Shown here piece after piece: positions 6,778 to 12,384 of a stretch of 12,384 nucleotides of DNA. The notes under the pieces are model-generated. The model was given only the letters and a program-made list of their open reading frames with translations, was not told the DNA's origin and made no database searches. This DNA comes from an uncultured archaeon. Its GTDB lineage: Archaea > Halobacteriota > Methanosarcinia > Methanotrichales > Methanotrichaceae. Position numbers and translations under genes: made by a program. The stretch covers positions 1 through 12,384 of the forward strand of contig CABMDX010000034.1 in the NCBI GenBank assembly GCA_902385025.1, in the 5' to 3' direction. How positions within the stretch are numbered: the stretch's first letter is position 1; each line of letters begins with the position of its first letter.

Positions 6778-7164
6778 ACCAGAGATTCCTTTTGCTTGAG
6801 TGAGTTCGTCTTGATACCAGAAATCACACTATCCCAGTAATTACAATTAGTATTAAAGATTCTACTCTGCATTAAAAGATTACGGTTGGTTGCTTTCCCC
6901 TTGCTTCCATCAATGATAAACAGGAAGATATTCATCAGGCGATTTATGTCATTTCATCTGTGGCTCTTTGCGGCCATGTGTGAAAAAATCAGGATCACGA
7001 TTTCCCATGATCAAAATCGCGATCCCCCATCTAGTCGAAACCATGATAAGGAGATATCTTTTGATCTGTGACAGCATCTCCTCAAACCTACAATATGAAA
7101 AATTTCTTTATGTTATGCCCTCGCCTCTGCCAATCGTCATGCATATCAAAGAATGCCTTCCTGA
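6778..7164. other. intergenic stretch without a supported gene
   Basis: Only short frames occur here on both strands (about 60-75 codons) with no recognisable motif, no good ribosome site and mutual overlap. The one structured item is an inverted repeat at 6992-7025. The stretch between 7314 and 7432 likewise holds nothing apart from the promoter of the next gene. Confidence 0.45.
6992..7025. repeat. 12-bp inverted repeat with 10-nt loop
   Basis: GGATCACGATTT at 6992-7003 pairs with AAATCGCGATCC at 7014-7025 with one mismatch. It stands in gene-free sequence without a T-run, so neither a terminator role nor an operator role is supported. Confidence 0.5.
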
Positions 7165-7313
7165 GGCTCTTCGCTATTTAGTATGGGAGAGGCTATGATT
7201 CGGTTGTAGTTATCCATTATTTGCTCAGTGCCTCCGTGTCTCTGTGGTTAGATCAGAAAATTATCGCTGGCACCTCCAACAAAACAACAGAGGCGAGAGA
7301 GGCACTGAGATAG
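7165..7313 (+). repeat. dispersed palindromic repeat, copy A (right end missing)
   Basis: This copy starts GGCTCTTCGCTATTT, continues GGCTATGATTCGGTT and ATTATTTGCTC, and contains a long palindrome. The left arm at 7224-7249 begins CTCAGTGCCTCCGTGTC, and the right arm at about 7283-7309 ends GAGGCACTGAG. It aligns along nearly its whole length with the copy at 10524. The 3' end lacks the CCCACACGA segment seen in copies B and D. Confidence 0.7.
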
Positions 7314-7401
7314 CTAGGAATCCTTCCTGGAAATAGTATCACCTCCCAGCCGGACTACCAGCAAGAGTCTCCTGCCCCAACTGCACACCTCCCGCAAATA
7401 G

Positions 7402-7409
7402 CTATATAC
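7402..7409 (+). promoter_or_regulatory. TATA box with leaderless spacing before the YdjM-like gene
   Basis: AGCTATATACT is centred about 28 nt upstream of the ATG at 7433. No ribosome-binding sequence lies in between, so the transcript probably starts at or beside the start codon. Confidence 0.5.
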
Positions 7410-7432
7410 TCGGCAAGCACCCGCTCCACTTA

Positions 7433-7930
7433 ATGCTTATCTTCGCCCACCTGGGTCTGACCCTCGCATCCGCCCGCTTTCTTGGCAAGGTCGACCTAGC
7501 CTTTCTGGCCCTGGGCTCTCTGCTCCCGGATATCATCGATAAGCCCCTGGGCATTATCCTGTTTGGCACTCCCACCATGGGAAGGACCTTCGCTCACACG
7601 CTGCTCTTTTTGTCGATCCTGGCAGCTCTCTCCTTTTATCTCCGCGACATCAGGCTTTATTCCCTAACCTGGGGTGTCCTGGCACATCTCGTCCTGGACC
7701 AGATATGGCTCTCACCAGTTACACTCCTCTGGCCGCTCCTGGGTCCCTTCCCGGTGGCAAGAGAGCTGGATACATTAAGCTATCTGGAGATGCTCCTCTA
7801 CCGCCTGAAAAACCCAGAAGTATCGGTGCCGGAGTTCCTGGGTTTGGCTTATTTCATCTACTTTATATTCACGAGAAGAATGGAAATCCTGGCTGCGATT
7901 AGACGATATCTCGCACGGCCTAAAGGCTAA
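7433..7930 (+). CDS. YdjM-like membrane-bound metal-dependent hydrolase (PF04307 type)
   Basis: The 165-residue protein is a small multispanning membrane protein resembling the YdjM/LexA-binding inner-membrane hydrolase family. Conserved polar residues sit in the expected places: H6 near the N-terminus, GSLLPDIIDKP at 28-38 with D33 and D36, RTFAHTLLF at 51-59 with H55, and AHLVLDQIW at 84-92 with H85 and D89. These His and Asp residues are the presumed metal site. About four hydrophobic segments are visible (22-45, 53-70, 74-105, 134-147). Substrates of archaeal members are unknown. The gene is monocistronic, flanked on both sides by copies of the dispersed repeat, and has leaderless promoter spacing. 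A basic tail (RRYLARPKG) ends the protein. Confidence 0.8.
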   Translation: MLIFAHLGLTLASARFLGKVDLAFLALGSLLPDIIDKPLGIILFGTPTMGRTFAHTLLFLSILAALSFYLRDIRLYSLTWGVLAHLVLDQIWLSPVTLLWPLLGPFPVARELDTLSYLEMLLYRLKNPEVSVPEFLGLAYFIYFIFTRRMEILAAIRRYLARPKG

Positions 7931-7932
7931 GT

Positions 7933-8147
7933 GGCTCTTCGCTATTTGCAGCAGGTAAATTGCCTGATTACTAAGGCTCACCGATTGTTATAACGCCCTC
8001 TGTGAGCTCTGTGCCTCTGTGGTGGAATGGTCATTTGCCACTGGTTATAGCCAAAATAGTCACGGACTATCACCACAGAGTCACAGAGGACACAGAGATG
8101 GCACAGAGGACTCGAAAATTCCATTACCCACACGAAATGGCAAGGAA
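7933..8147 (+). repeat. dispersed palindromic repeat, copy B (most complete with D)
   Basis: This copy begins GGCTCTTCGCTATTTGC three bases after the YdjM-like stop. It has a 27-bp near-perfect palindrome, with arms 7998-8024 and 8071-8097 built on CTCTGTGCCTCTGTGG and its complement and a 46-nt loop. It ends with CCCACACGAAATGGCAAGGAA. That end matches the right end of copy D, and its complement weakly resembles the left end, so the unit has degenerate terminal inverted repeats. Because it starts so close to the stop, it may supply the 3' end of that transcript. Confidence 0.65.
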
Positions 8148-8340
8148 TCAATTAAGTCGGACCCATCCTGCAAGTCTTCTTCGAATAATGCAGAAGTGTA
8201 CCATCCCGCCTTCCCAGATGGCGAATGATGACAGCACTAATTCCTGTGCATATCATGTGATTGCCCTCAGCAGGACTTGCTTTTCGGAAGCATCCGGCGT
8301 TTTCCTAGGATCATAGGCCCCACGATCAAGATTTCAGTTA
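8148..8340. other. intergenic stretch without a supported gene
   Basis: No convincing frame, structure or family match is visible between repeat copy B and the promoter of the HTH gene. Short frames that run through the repeat and continue here encode the SHRGHRD-like peptide typical of such repeats. Confidence 0.5.
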
Positions 8341-8360
8341 AGAACTAGAAATCAGAAACA

Positions 8361-8369
8361 TTTATATGG
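8361..8369 (+). promoter_or_regulatory. candidate TATA box of the HTH_45 gene
   Basis: ACATTTATATGG is centred about 64 nt before the ATG at 8429. Transcription would start near 8390 and give a leader of about 40 nt carrying GGGAGAATTAAGTC ahead of the start codon. Confidence 0.5.
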
Positions 8370-8428
8370 AACAAATGATCAGAACAATTCTGCATATTTG
8401 AAGCAAGAGATCCTGGGAGAATTAAGTC

Positions 8429-8689
8429 ATGAAAGAGCGCAGGAGCAAAGATCAGATGATCATCGAGATTCTGAGGATATGCATCGATGGTGAGAATGTC
8501 ACTAAAATCGTCTATCAGTCAAACACAAATTTCACTACCATTAAGGCCTACCTGGATCTTCTCATGAAGCATGATCTCGTCGAATATATGGATTCTTCCC
8601 AGAAGATCTATAAGACCACTGGGAAGGGACTCGAAATTATGAGACGCCTGCAAGACCTTCAAAAGGAGCTGGAAGAGCTCGTTGTTTGA
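8429..8689 (+). CDS. winged-helix DNA-binding protein (HTH_45 type)
   Basis: The 86-residue protein has the shape of the single-domain archaeal winged-helix regulators grouped as HTH_45. Helix 1 lies at about 8-19 (DQMIIEILRICI), helix 2 at 24-31 (VTKIVYQS), the recognition helix at 34-47 (NFTTIKAYLDLLMK) and the wing at 50-63 (LVEYMDSSQKIYKT). A C-terminal helix at 66-84 rich in Leu and Glu could serve as a dimerisation coil. The motif TKIVYQSNTNFTTIKAYL is close to the family consensus. Such proteins bind DNA as transcription factors, but targets are generally unknown. It has its own promoter and a GGGAG ribosome site, no operon partner, and repeats on both sides. It might regulate the divergent or neighbouring genes, but nothing in the sequence shows this. 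Confidence 0.85.
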   Translation: MKERRSKDQMIIEILRICIDGENVTKIVYQSNTNFTTIKAYLDLLMKHDLVEYMDSSQKIYKTTGKGLEIMRRLQDLQKELEELVV

Positions 8690-8740
8690 CCCGCATTAGA
8701 CTTCTGTCATTTATTGGGAGCAAAAGTCCCCTATAAAATG

Positions 8741-8848
8741 GCACTTCGCTATTTTCAGTGCCTATCCTAAGGTTGCTGTGTTTTTCATTTGTTATAATGG
8801 CCCCTCTTTGGCATGGTCATCGTTAGACGCTAGTCATAGCCAAATGGT
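8741..8848 (+). repeat. dispersed palindromic repeat, copy C (degenerate)
   Basis: CACTTCGCTATTTTCAG and later TTGTTATAATGGCCCCTCT and TCATAGCCAAATGGT follow copy B (TCTTCGCTATTTGCAG, TTGTTATAACGCCCTCT, TTATAGCCAAAATAG) in the same order. The CACAGAG-type palindrome arms are gone, so this is an old or deleted copy. Confidence 0.45.
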
Positions 8849-8880
8849 TGCGAGCATCAACTCAAGACATCGAGGAGCCC

Positions 8881-8900
8881 AAAAAAATTACACCAAAAAA
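8881..8900 (-). terminator. T-rich terminator for the secreted-protein gene
   Basis: On the minus strand two T-runs, TTTTTTGG and TAATTTTTTT, occur about 30-48 nt after the TAA at 8929. Such T-stretches end transcription in archaea without needing a stem. Confidence 0.5.
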
Positions 8901-8928
8901 GGTTCCCTGGAGGGAGAATTAGCCCCAT

Positions 8929-9810
8929 TTAGGAATAAACCCTTTTGAACTGCGCCTCTGTAGGCGTCTTGAAGCAACTGCAATCGAAGACCCCTGTCGC
9001 GGACTTGAATGGCTTCCTATCCAAATAGTTCATATCTGCAAATCCGCCGGAGCAGCATGGCAGCCAGTCATCCTTTTCGACCTTTTTATTAATGACGGCA
9101 TTGTGCGACAAATTCTTGGTTATATAGAAGGTACCGCTGTAATCCTCGTCCATCATTATATCCGAATATCCTGTGCTCTTGTCCAAATTAAGCACTCCGA
9201 CATGTCCCTTGCCAGAGAATGCAGCCTCTAGATTCAACCTCGTCCTGGTTTCGCTATCCAAGGTAGCCTCGAACTCGCCCGAGGAGACGCTGTTTTTCCA
9301 GTAGAGCTCTGCAGAAATATTCTTGCTCAATGTATCTGCATAGCTGAATTTGGCATTCATCGAGACCCCTGAGACATAGTTTTTAAGACATGTATCTTCC
9401 ATGCCCTTTGATTTGAAGATTATTGGTAGGGAATACTTTCCGAGCTTCATGCTGCTTGGTGCATAGGTGAAGTCTGCGCTTTCAATGAAGGTCGTTCCTC
9501 TGTCTGAAGCGGATTTAAAATCATCAATTTTCTCGTCAAACTTGACACCCTTGCGTGAATCGATCTTGGTATCGACGTCATAGCTTCCACTTCCATGGGC
9601 AGAATTGTTGAGGCCGAGGCTGGAAACGTCGATGTTCTGGTACGTGCTAAAAAAGCCATTCCCCTGAACTTTTTGATCCATACTATAAGTGTATCCGGTA
9701 TATGTGCTCTTAATAGGATACGGATCGATTTCATCTGCACAGGTCAAACCAGCTAGCAGCATAAAGGTCGATATGGCTGCTAGAAGCGCTATTTTGGCTT
9801 TATGATCCAA
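8929..9810 (-). CDS. secreted protein of unknown function, probably lineage-specific
   Basis: The 293-residue protein starts with a Sec signal peptide: basic DHKAK, a hydrophobic core at about 8-20, and probable cleavage after TCA at residue 25. C24 does not sit in a proper lipobox. The mature part is rich in Ser, Asp, Lys and Tyr, with alternating polar and hydrophobic residues suggesting beta strands. It has three N-glycosylation sequons (N68-N-S, N164-I-S, N233-L-S) and five Cys, four near the C-terminus (CCSGG at 252-256 and CSC at 277-279). I recall similar proteins (YTGYTYSMDQKVQGNGFF-like) as Methanothrix paralogues, but their function is unknown to me. The start is TTG at 9810, decided by GGAGGG six bases upstream; no ATG or GTG fits. 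It may be a target of the glycosylation genes in this window, though that is only inference. Confidence 0.75.
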   Translation of the reverse strand: MDHKAKIALLAAISTFMLLAGLTCADEIDPYPIKSTYTGYTYSMDQKVQGNGFFSTYQNIDVSSLGLNNSAHGSGSYDVDTKIDSRKGVKFDEKIDDFKSASDRGTTFIESADFTYAPSSMKLGKYSLPIIFKSKGMEDTCLKNYVSGVSMNAKFSYADTLSKNISAELYWKNSVSSGEFEATLDSETRTRLNLEAAFSGKGHVGVLNLDKSTGYSDIMMDEDYSGTFYITKNLSHNAVINKKVEKDDWLPCCSGGFADMNYLDRKPFKSATGVFDCSCFKTPTEAQFKRVYS

Positions 9811-9880
9811 TACACTCCCTCCATAGGTTCTTTGATCAGGCTGAATCTTCCTCTAAGTATTAAACAAGCTACGTTTCGAG

Positions 9881-9890
9881 TATTTATAGC
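9881..9890 (-). promoter_or_regulatory. TATA box of the secreted-protein gene
   Basis: The minus strand reads GCTATAAATACTCG, about 75 nt before the TTG start at 9810. Transcription from about 9860 would give a leader of about 50 nt carrying the GGAGGG ribosome site. Confidence 0.55.
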
Positions 9891-9935
9891 ATTTTCGAAG
9901 TTAAGTTCCTGATTTTTAATAAGTATTAATCATTC

Positions 9936-10089
9936 GTATATAAAGTTAACGCATCTAAAAAGTTGTATGGTTTAATAATAATTATATAAATATAGATAAT
10001 TCAGTAGACGCATTCCGGGAATTTGCACACGCATTACTAATCTAAAAATTATAAATAGTTTCTGCGCATTAATCGGGAAATCTATAAAT
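9936..10089 (+). promoter_or_regulatory. AT-rich divergent promoter region with three plus-strand TATA-like boxes
   Basis: The 338-bp gap between two divergent genes contains GTATATAAAG at 9936-9945, ATTATAAATAG at 10047-10057 and TCTATAAATACC at 10081-10092. The last is best placed for the gene at 10149, with a start near 10112 and a leader of about 37 nt. The gap also has AATAATTATATAAATATAG around 9977-9995. Several boxes suggest strong or layered expression. Confidence 0.5.
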
Positions 10090-10148
10090 ACCATGCGGGA
10101 AAAGTAAGTACTGCAAAATTCTGAAGACAAAAACTAAAAGGAATTACT

Positions 10149-10484
10149 ATGTTATCATCTATGCTGAGCACGGTTACCAGTACTATGAGCGCCGCTAGCA
10201 CTATGAGTGCCGTCAGCACTATGAGTGCCGTCAGCACTATGAGCGCTGCTAGCACATTAAGCGCCACCTCAGTGGTTAGCACCTTTGCCACTCTTGGCGT
10301 TTCTGATATCAGTGTTGTGAGTGTGATATGCCTCATCGCATTGCTCAGCGTCTCTGAAATCCTATCTGCATCATCGCGCTGGAATAAGCGTCTCTCTACC
10401 ATGCTGAATCTGGCTATAGTTCCGATGGTTCTGACATTCTTTTTGATTGTGAGCTACAAAGTAGTTGAAGTCGTAGGCAAGTAA
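10149..10484 (+). CDS. small membrane protein with STMSA(A/V) hexapeptide repeats
   Basis: The 111-residue protein has three parts. Residues 1-48 are rich in Ser, Thr, Met and Ala and contain the hexapeptide S-T-M-S-A-(A/V) four times in tandem, followed by STLSAT. Two hydrophobic segments follow at about 51-72 and 85-108, separated by the basic RWNKR, which suggests a membrane hairpin with the loop in the cytoplasm. There is no signal peptide or known catalytic motif. Proteins with long S/T-hydrophobic tandem repeats occur in Methanosarcinales as uncharacterised proteins; this is recollection, not a search. The ATG at 10149 is preceded by AAAAGGAATTACT and a good TATA box, and a T-rich stretch follows the stop, so it looks like a real single-gene unit. 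The repeat DNA is nearly identical between units, which suggests recent expansion. Confidence 0.7.
   Translation: MLSSMLSTVTSTMSAASTMSAVSTMSAVSTMSAASTLSATSVVSTFATLGVSDISVVSVICLIALLSVSEILSASSRWNKRLSTMLNLAIVPMVLTFFLIVSYKVVEVVGK
10179..10268 (+). repeat. 18-bp tandem repeat, five units, in coding sequence
   Basis: Units start at 10179, 10197, 10215, 10233 and 10251. The second and third are identical (AGCACTATGAGTGCCGTC). The first and fourth differ from them at four and three positions, mostly without changing the class of residue. The fifth is more diverged. The 18-bp period keeps the reading frame, so copy number can vary without breaking the gene. Confidence 0.85.
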
Positions 10485-10487
10485 GCG

Positions 10488-10510
10488 ATCTCTTCTTTTT
10501 TGCATTCTTT
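10488..10510 (+). terminator. T-rich terminator after the STMSA-repeat gene
   Basis: TCTCTTCTTTTTTGCATTCT lies 5-25 nt past the stop codon. Pyrimidine- and T-rich runs of this kind end transcription in archaea. Confidence 0.55.
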
Positions 10511-10523
10511 GTAGAATCTATCC

Positions 10524-10720
10524 GGCTCTTCGCAATTTTGCGTGGCACAGGCTATGATCCGGTTCCATCAAATTCATTATTTGCTCTGTGCCTCCGTGTC
10601 TCTATGGTTAGACTCAGCAGCCCCGGGTTTAATTATCACTAGCACTTCCAACAAAACCACAGAGGCACGGAGACACAGAGATAATAAAACCACTGTCTCA
10701 CCCACACGAGAATAGCGAGG
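10524..10720 (+). repeat. dispersed palindromic repeat, copy D (apparently complete)
   Basis: This copy begins GGCTCTTCGCAATTT and ends CCCACACGAGAATAGCGAGG, whose complement CCTCGCTATTCTCG repeats the left end, giving imperfect terminal inverted repeats. The internal palindrome has arms 10584-10609 (starts CTCTGTGCCTCCGTGTC) and 10655-10680 (ends GGAGACACAGAG). The spacer aligns with copy A. It separates two convergent genes, ending 7 bp before the CPBP stop. No protein is encoded, and no target-site duplication is evident. Confidence 0.7.
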
Positions 10721-10726
10721 GAACAT

Positions 10727-11596
10727 CTATCCCTTATCGATTCCCGCTCTGCCGGATATTCTCTTGAATACATAGGCATAGAACACGAATATCATTGCAG
10801 GAACTGCAATCAAATAGATCAATAATCCTGCATCAAGGGGAGTTATCAGGAAGAGAGATATGTTGGTAACCCCGTGCGCAAGGGAAATGACAGGCAAGCT
10901 CTTCGACATCCAGAAGAGCAGTCCAAATACCATCCCGGCCAGAGTTACATAAAGAAGCTCCAGAGGAAGATGATAGCCGCTATGCATGAACCCGAATATA
11001 ACGCTCGCGAGAATTAAGCCTGCTTTAGGACCCAGCCTCGCTTCCAGCACAGTCTGCAGGGACGAGCGGAAAATGAACTCCTCTACGAGCCCCACAAAAA
11101 AAATCATGGTAATGACGAGAATCAGGACGTTCTTGATGTCATCGCCCGGCGTAAGAATCTGGGGATGAATCACATTGTATTCGCCCCAGCCGATGGCAAA
11201 CCCAATAGAAACGGCTAACGGAGCATAAAGCCAGAACCCATCGGTGGTCAATCCCGCCTCGGAACGACTGATAAACCCATCCTTCATAATGAAATAAATG
11301 GGTATAAACATGGGTGCATAGACAAGGGAGTAGGAGTAAAGGGTCAGGCTGAAGAATACTGGCATCGCGACGTTCAGGAGCCGGAAAAGGGGCATGAGCA
11401 TAAGAGCAGGATATATACGATTATTGATATATATTGAAGATAAAATTAACAGAACCAAATTCACCGCGTGGACATTCATGGCCGCGCTTGAGTTCCCCAG
11501 GAAAATGAGAAGCTCTGCCAGAAGTATTAAGGATACGGGCAATATCAGGTCCAAATTGTATTTGCTAATATCCTCAACTTTCATCTCAGCAGTCAT
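10727..11596 (-). CDS. CPBP-family intramembrane glutamic/metallo-protease (CAAX protease-like)
   Basis: The 289-residue protein is polytopic, with about eight hydrophobic segments spread from 17 to 273, and carries the CPBP/Abi (Rce1-like) motifs. Motif 1 is EEFIFR at 172-177, with the two catalytic Glu and the Arg. Motif 2 is FGFMHSGYH at 201-209 with H205, followed by the hydrophobic GMVFGLLFW at 221-229. Motif 3 is SLAHGVTN at 238-245 with H241. All key residues are present, so it should be active. Archaeal members are mostly of unknown substrate; relatives process prenylated proteins, bacteriocins or membrane proteins. Starts at ATG 11596 and in-frame ATG 11584 are both possible, and neither has a strong ribosome site. 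No operon partner is seen. An IS1-type element ends just upstream. Confidence 0.88.
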   Translation of the reverse strand: MTAEMKVEDISKYNLDLILPVSLILLAELLIFLGNSSAAMNVHAVNLVLLILSSIYINNRIYPALMLMPLFRLLNVAMPVFFSLTLYSYSLVYAPMFIPIYFIMKDGFISRSEAGLTTDGFWLYAPLAVSIGFAIGWGEYNVIHPQILTPGDDIKNVLILVITMIFFVGLVEEFIFRSSLQTVLEARLGPKAGLILASVIFGFMHSGYHLPLELLYVTLAGMVFGLLFWMSKSLPVISLAHGVTNISLFLITPLDAGLLIYLIAVPAMIFVFYAYVFKRISGRAGIDKG

Positions 11597-11648
11597 ATTA
11601 GTCCATCTTGAGATTTAACCCATTCCCTCAGATGGCAAGCGCCTGGAG

Positions 11649-11656
11649 ATTTATGA
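11649..11656 (-). promoter_or_regulatory. candidate TATA box of the CPBP gene
   Basis: The minus strand reads TTCATAAATCTCC about 56 nt before the ATG at 11596, implying a leader of about 30 nt. It lies only about 15 nt inside the presumed end of the IS1 element, so the insertion may have cut away upstream control sequence. Confidence 0.35.
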
Positions 11657-11669
11657 AGCTTTGAAAAAT

Positions 11670-11690
11670 GGGTCGTGTACTCATATTACT
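11670..11690. repeat. possible terminal end of the IS1-family element
   Basis: GGGTCGTGTACTCATATTAC lies just past the transposase stop, where a terminal inverted repeat is expected. The matching end is outside the window, so this is only a placement guess from position and from the GG at the outer edge. Confidence 0.3.
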
Positions 11691-12384
11691 GAATTGGAAT
11701 CCTAAATGCCATTAGCTCTTTAATAGTCCAAACATGATCCGTCAACCCTTCTGCCATCTCAGGTGTTCTTTTCATCCATTTCATCCTGCCTTTATCAACC
11801 CTTAACCGAAGTGAGTTATGAGGCTTGACAAAGTTGTACCAAGCCTGGAAAAAGTTCATAGCATGAGTATGCCTTCCCAAGATTTTGCTGCAATTCATGC
11901 TCTTGCGCACGAATCGAGCCAATGAATTGCGAATTGTGAGATTCAGCCGCTCAATATATGCAGTGTTGATCTTTCCTCCAGAATCGATACCGAGCAACCG
12001 CACTATCTCATCAGGATCGCCATAAACAATACGCCGTATCACTTCAACGAGTCGACCGTTCTTTCTTTTCTTGCAGACCTTTGCATACTTCAGGTTAGGG
12101 TAAGGAACCAGCATCTGAGCAGGCTTTCTTCCAATTCCGCAATATGGCAGTGTCTCAAGAAAACCATATATATTGAGAAGTCCCTCCTCAAAGGGATCCC
12201 AATTATCGGATGTAAAGACAGGAATAGGCGAATCGATTGCCCGACGTCTTTCGATGTCGCCAAAGAATTCTATGCAGTCTTCTGCAGTCCTTTTTCCTTC
12301 ATGATGGCTAAGAAATAACCTTGTATCGGGTTTTATTGCAGTTAAGCTATAGACATCACCGTATTCTTTCAAATCGTTGATAGC
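11686..12384 (-). CDS. IS1-family transposase, C-terminal part (5' end outside window)
   Basis: The reading frame is open to the window edge, giving 232 visible residues of a DDE transposase of the archaeal IS1 group. Visible parts are EYGDVYSLTAI at 7-17, GKRTAEDC at 30-37, the second catalytic Asp in FTSDNWDPF at 57-65 (D60), the catalytic Glu in NTAYIERLNLTIRNSL at 140-155 (E145), and the terminal NFVKPHNSLR at 184-193. The first catalytic Asp (DEIW-type motif) and the zinc-finger/HTH N-terminus would lie to the right. No stop or frameshift interrupts the visible part, so the copy may be intact. A TTG at 12372 is not a likely start because homology continues upstream of it. Confidence 0.88.
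   Translation of the reverse strand, partial: AINDLKEYGDVYSLTAIKPDTRLFLSHHEGKRTAEDCIEFFGDIERRRAIDSPIPVFTSDNWDPFEEGLLNIYGFLETLPYCGIGRKPAQMLVPYPNLKYAKVCKKRKNGRLVEVIRRIVYGDPDEIVRLLGIDSGGKINTAYIERLNLTIRNSLARFVRKSMNCSKILGRHTHAMNFFQAWYNFVKPHNSLRLRVDKGRMKWMKRTPEMAEGLTDHVWTIKELMAFRIPIQ

Noticed and set aside
6747..7198. Three frames of 60-76 codons on both strands
   Set aside because: They overlap each other, show no family motif and have no convincing ribosome site.
8002..8316. Overlapping plus-strand frames containing SHRGHRD-like peptides
   Set aside because: These peptides are the translation of CACAGAG-type repeats and are a known source of false gene calls.
9447..9740. Minus-strand frame of 97 codons inside the secreted-protein gene
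   Set aside because: It overlaps a gene with a clear signal peptide and ribosome site, and its composition is arbitrary.
10082..10402. Minus-strand frame of 106 codons rich in ALIVLT repeats
   Set aside because: It is the reverse reading of the STMSA hexapeptide repeat. The plus-strand gene has the promoter, ribosome site and terminator.
7165..10720. CRISPR array suggested by recurring palindromic units
   Set aside because: The units are 150-215 bp long, irregularly spaced with genes between them, and lack regular spacers or Cas genes.

Overview
The window looks like a chromosomal stretch of an acetotrophic methanogenic archaeon, most likely Methanothrix (Methanosaeta) or a close relative in the Methanosarcinales. 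This assignment is inference. It rests on archaeal promoters (TATA-type boxes about 25-30 nt before starts, some apparently leaderless), an HTH_45-type winged-helix regulator, a GT2 enzyme of the archaeal dolichyl-phosphate-sugar synthase type, a secreted protein resembling families I associate with Methanothrix, archaeal IS1 and IS200/IS605 relatives, and dispersed palindromic repeats built on CCACAGAGGCAC-like arms.

Bases 1-297 are the right end of an IS200/IS605-type element: the 3' part of a Y1 transposase with one in-frame TGA, then a nested hairpin. Bases 312-6607, all on the minus strand, form a cell-surface sugar locus. In transcription order it contains a wecB-type UDP-GlcNAc 2-epimerase, a decayed fragment resembling a GT2 glycosyltransferase, an intact membrane-anchored GT2 enzyme, a decayed wecB 5' fragment overlapping the GT2 3' end, two adjacent extended-SDR nucleotide-sugar epimerases/dehydratases, and a B12-binding radical SAM protein. 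The likely common theme is making and attaching sugars for N-glycans or surface polysaccharide. The intact/decayed alternation of wecB and GT2 suggests an old duplication or insertion followed by loss.

Bases 6608-7432 hold no convincing gene but carry short perfect hairpins and one copy of a palindromic repeat family. From 7433 the genes are more scattered: a YdjM-like membrane hydrolase (+), an HTH_45 regulator (+), a secreted protein with three N-glycosylation sequons (-), a small two-helix membrane protein with an STMSA-type hexapeptide repeat (+), and a CPBP intramembrane protease (-). Four copies of the repeat family lie between these genes (7165, 7933, 8741 and 10524). The last 700 bases are an IS1-family transposase running off the right edge.

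I see no rRNA, tRNA, CRISPR array or obvious defence system. The most distinctive items are the wecB/GT2 remnants, the repeat family, and the STMSA-repeat membrane protein.
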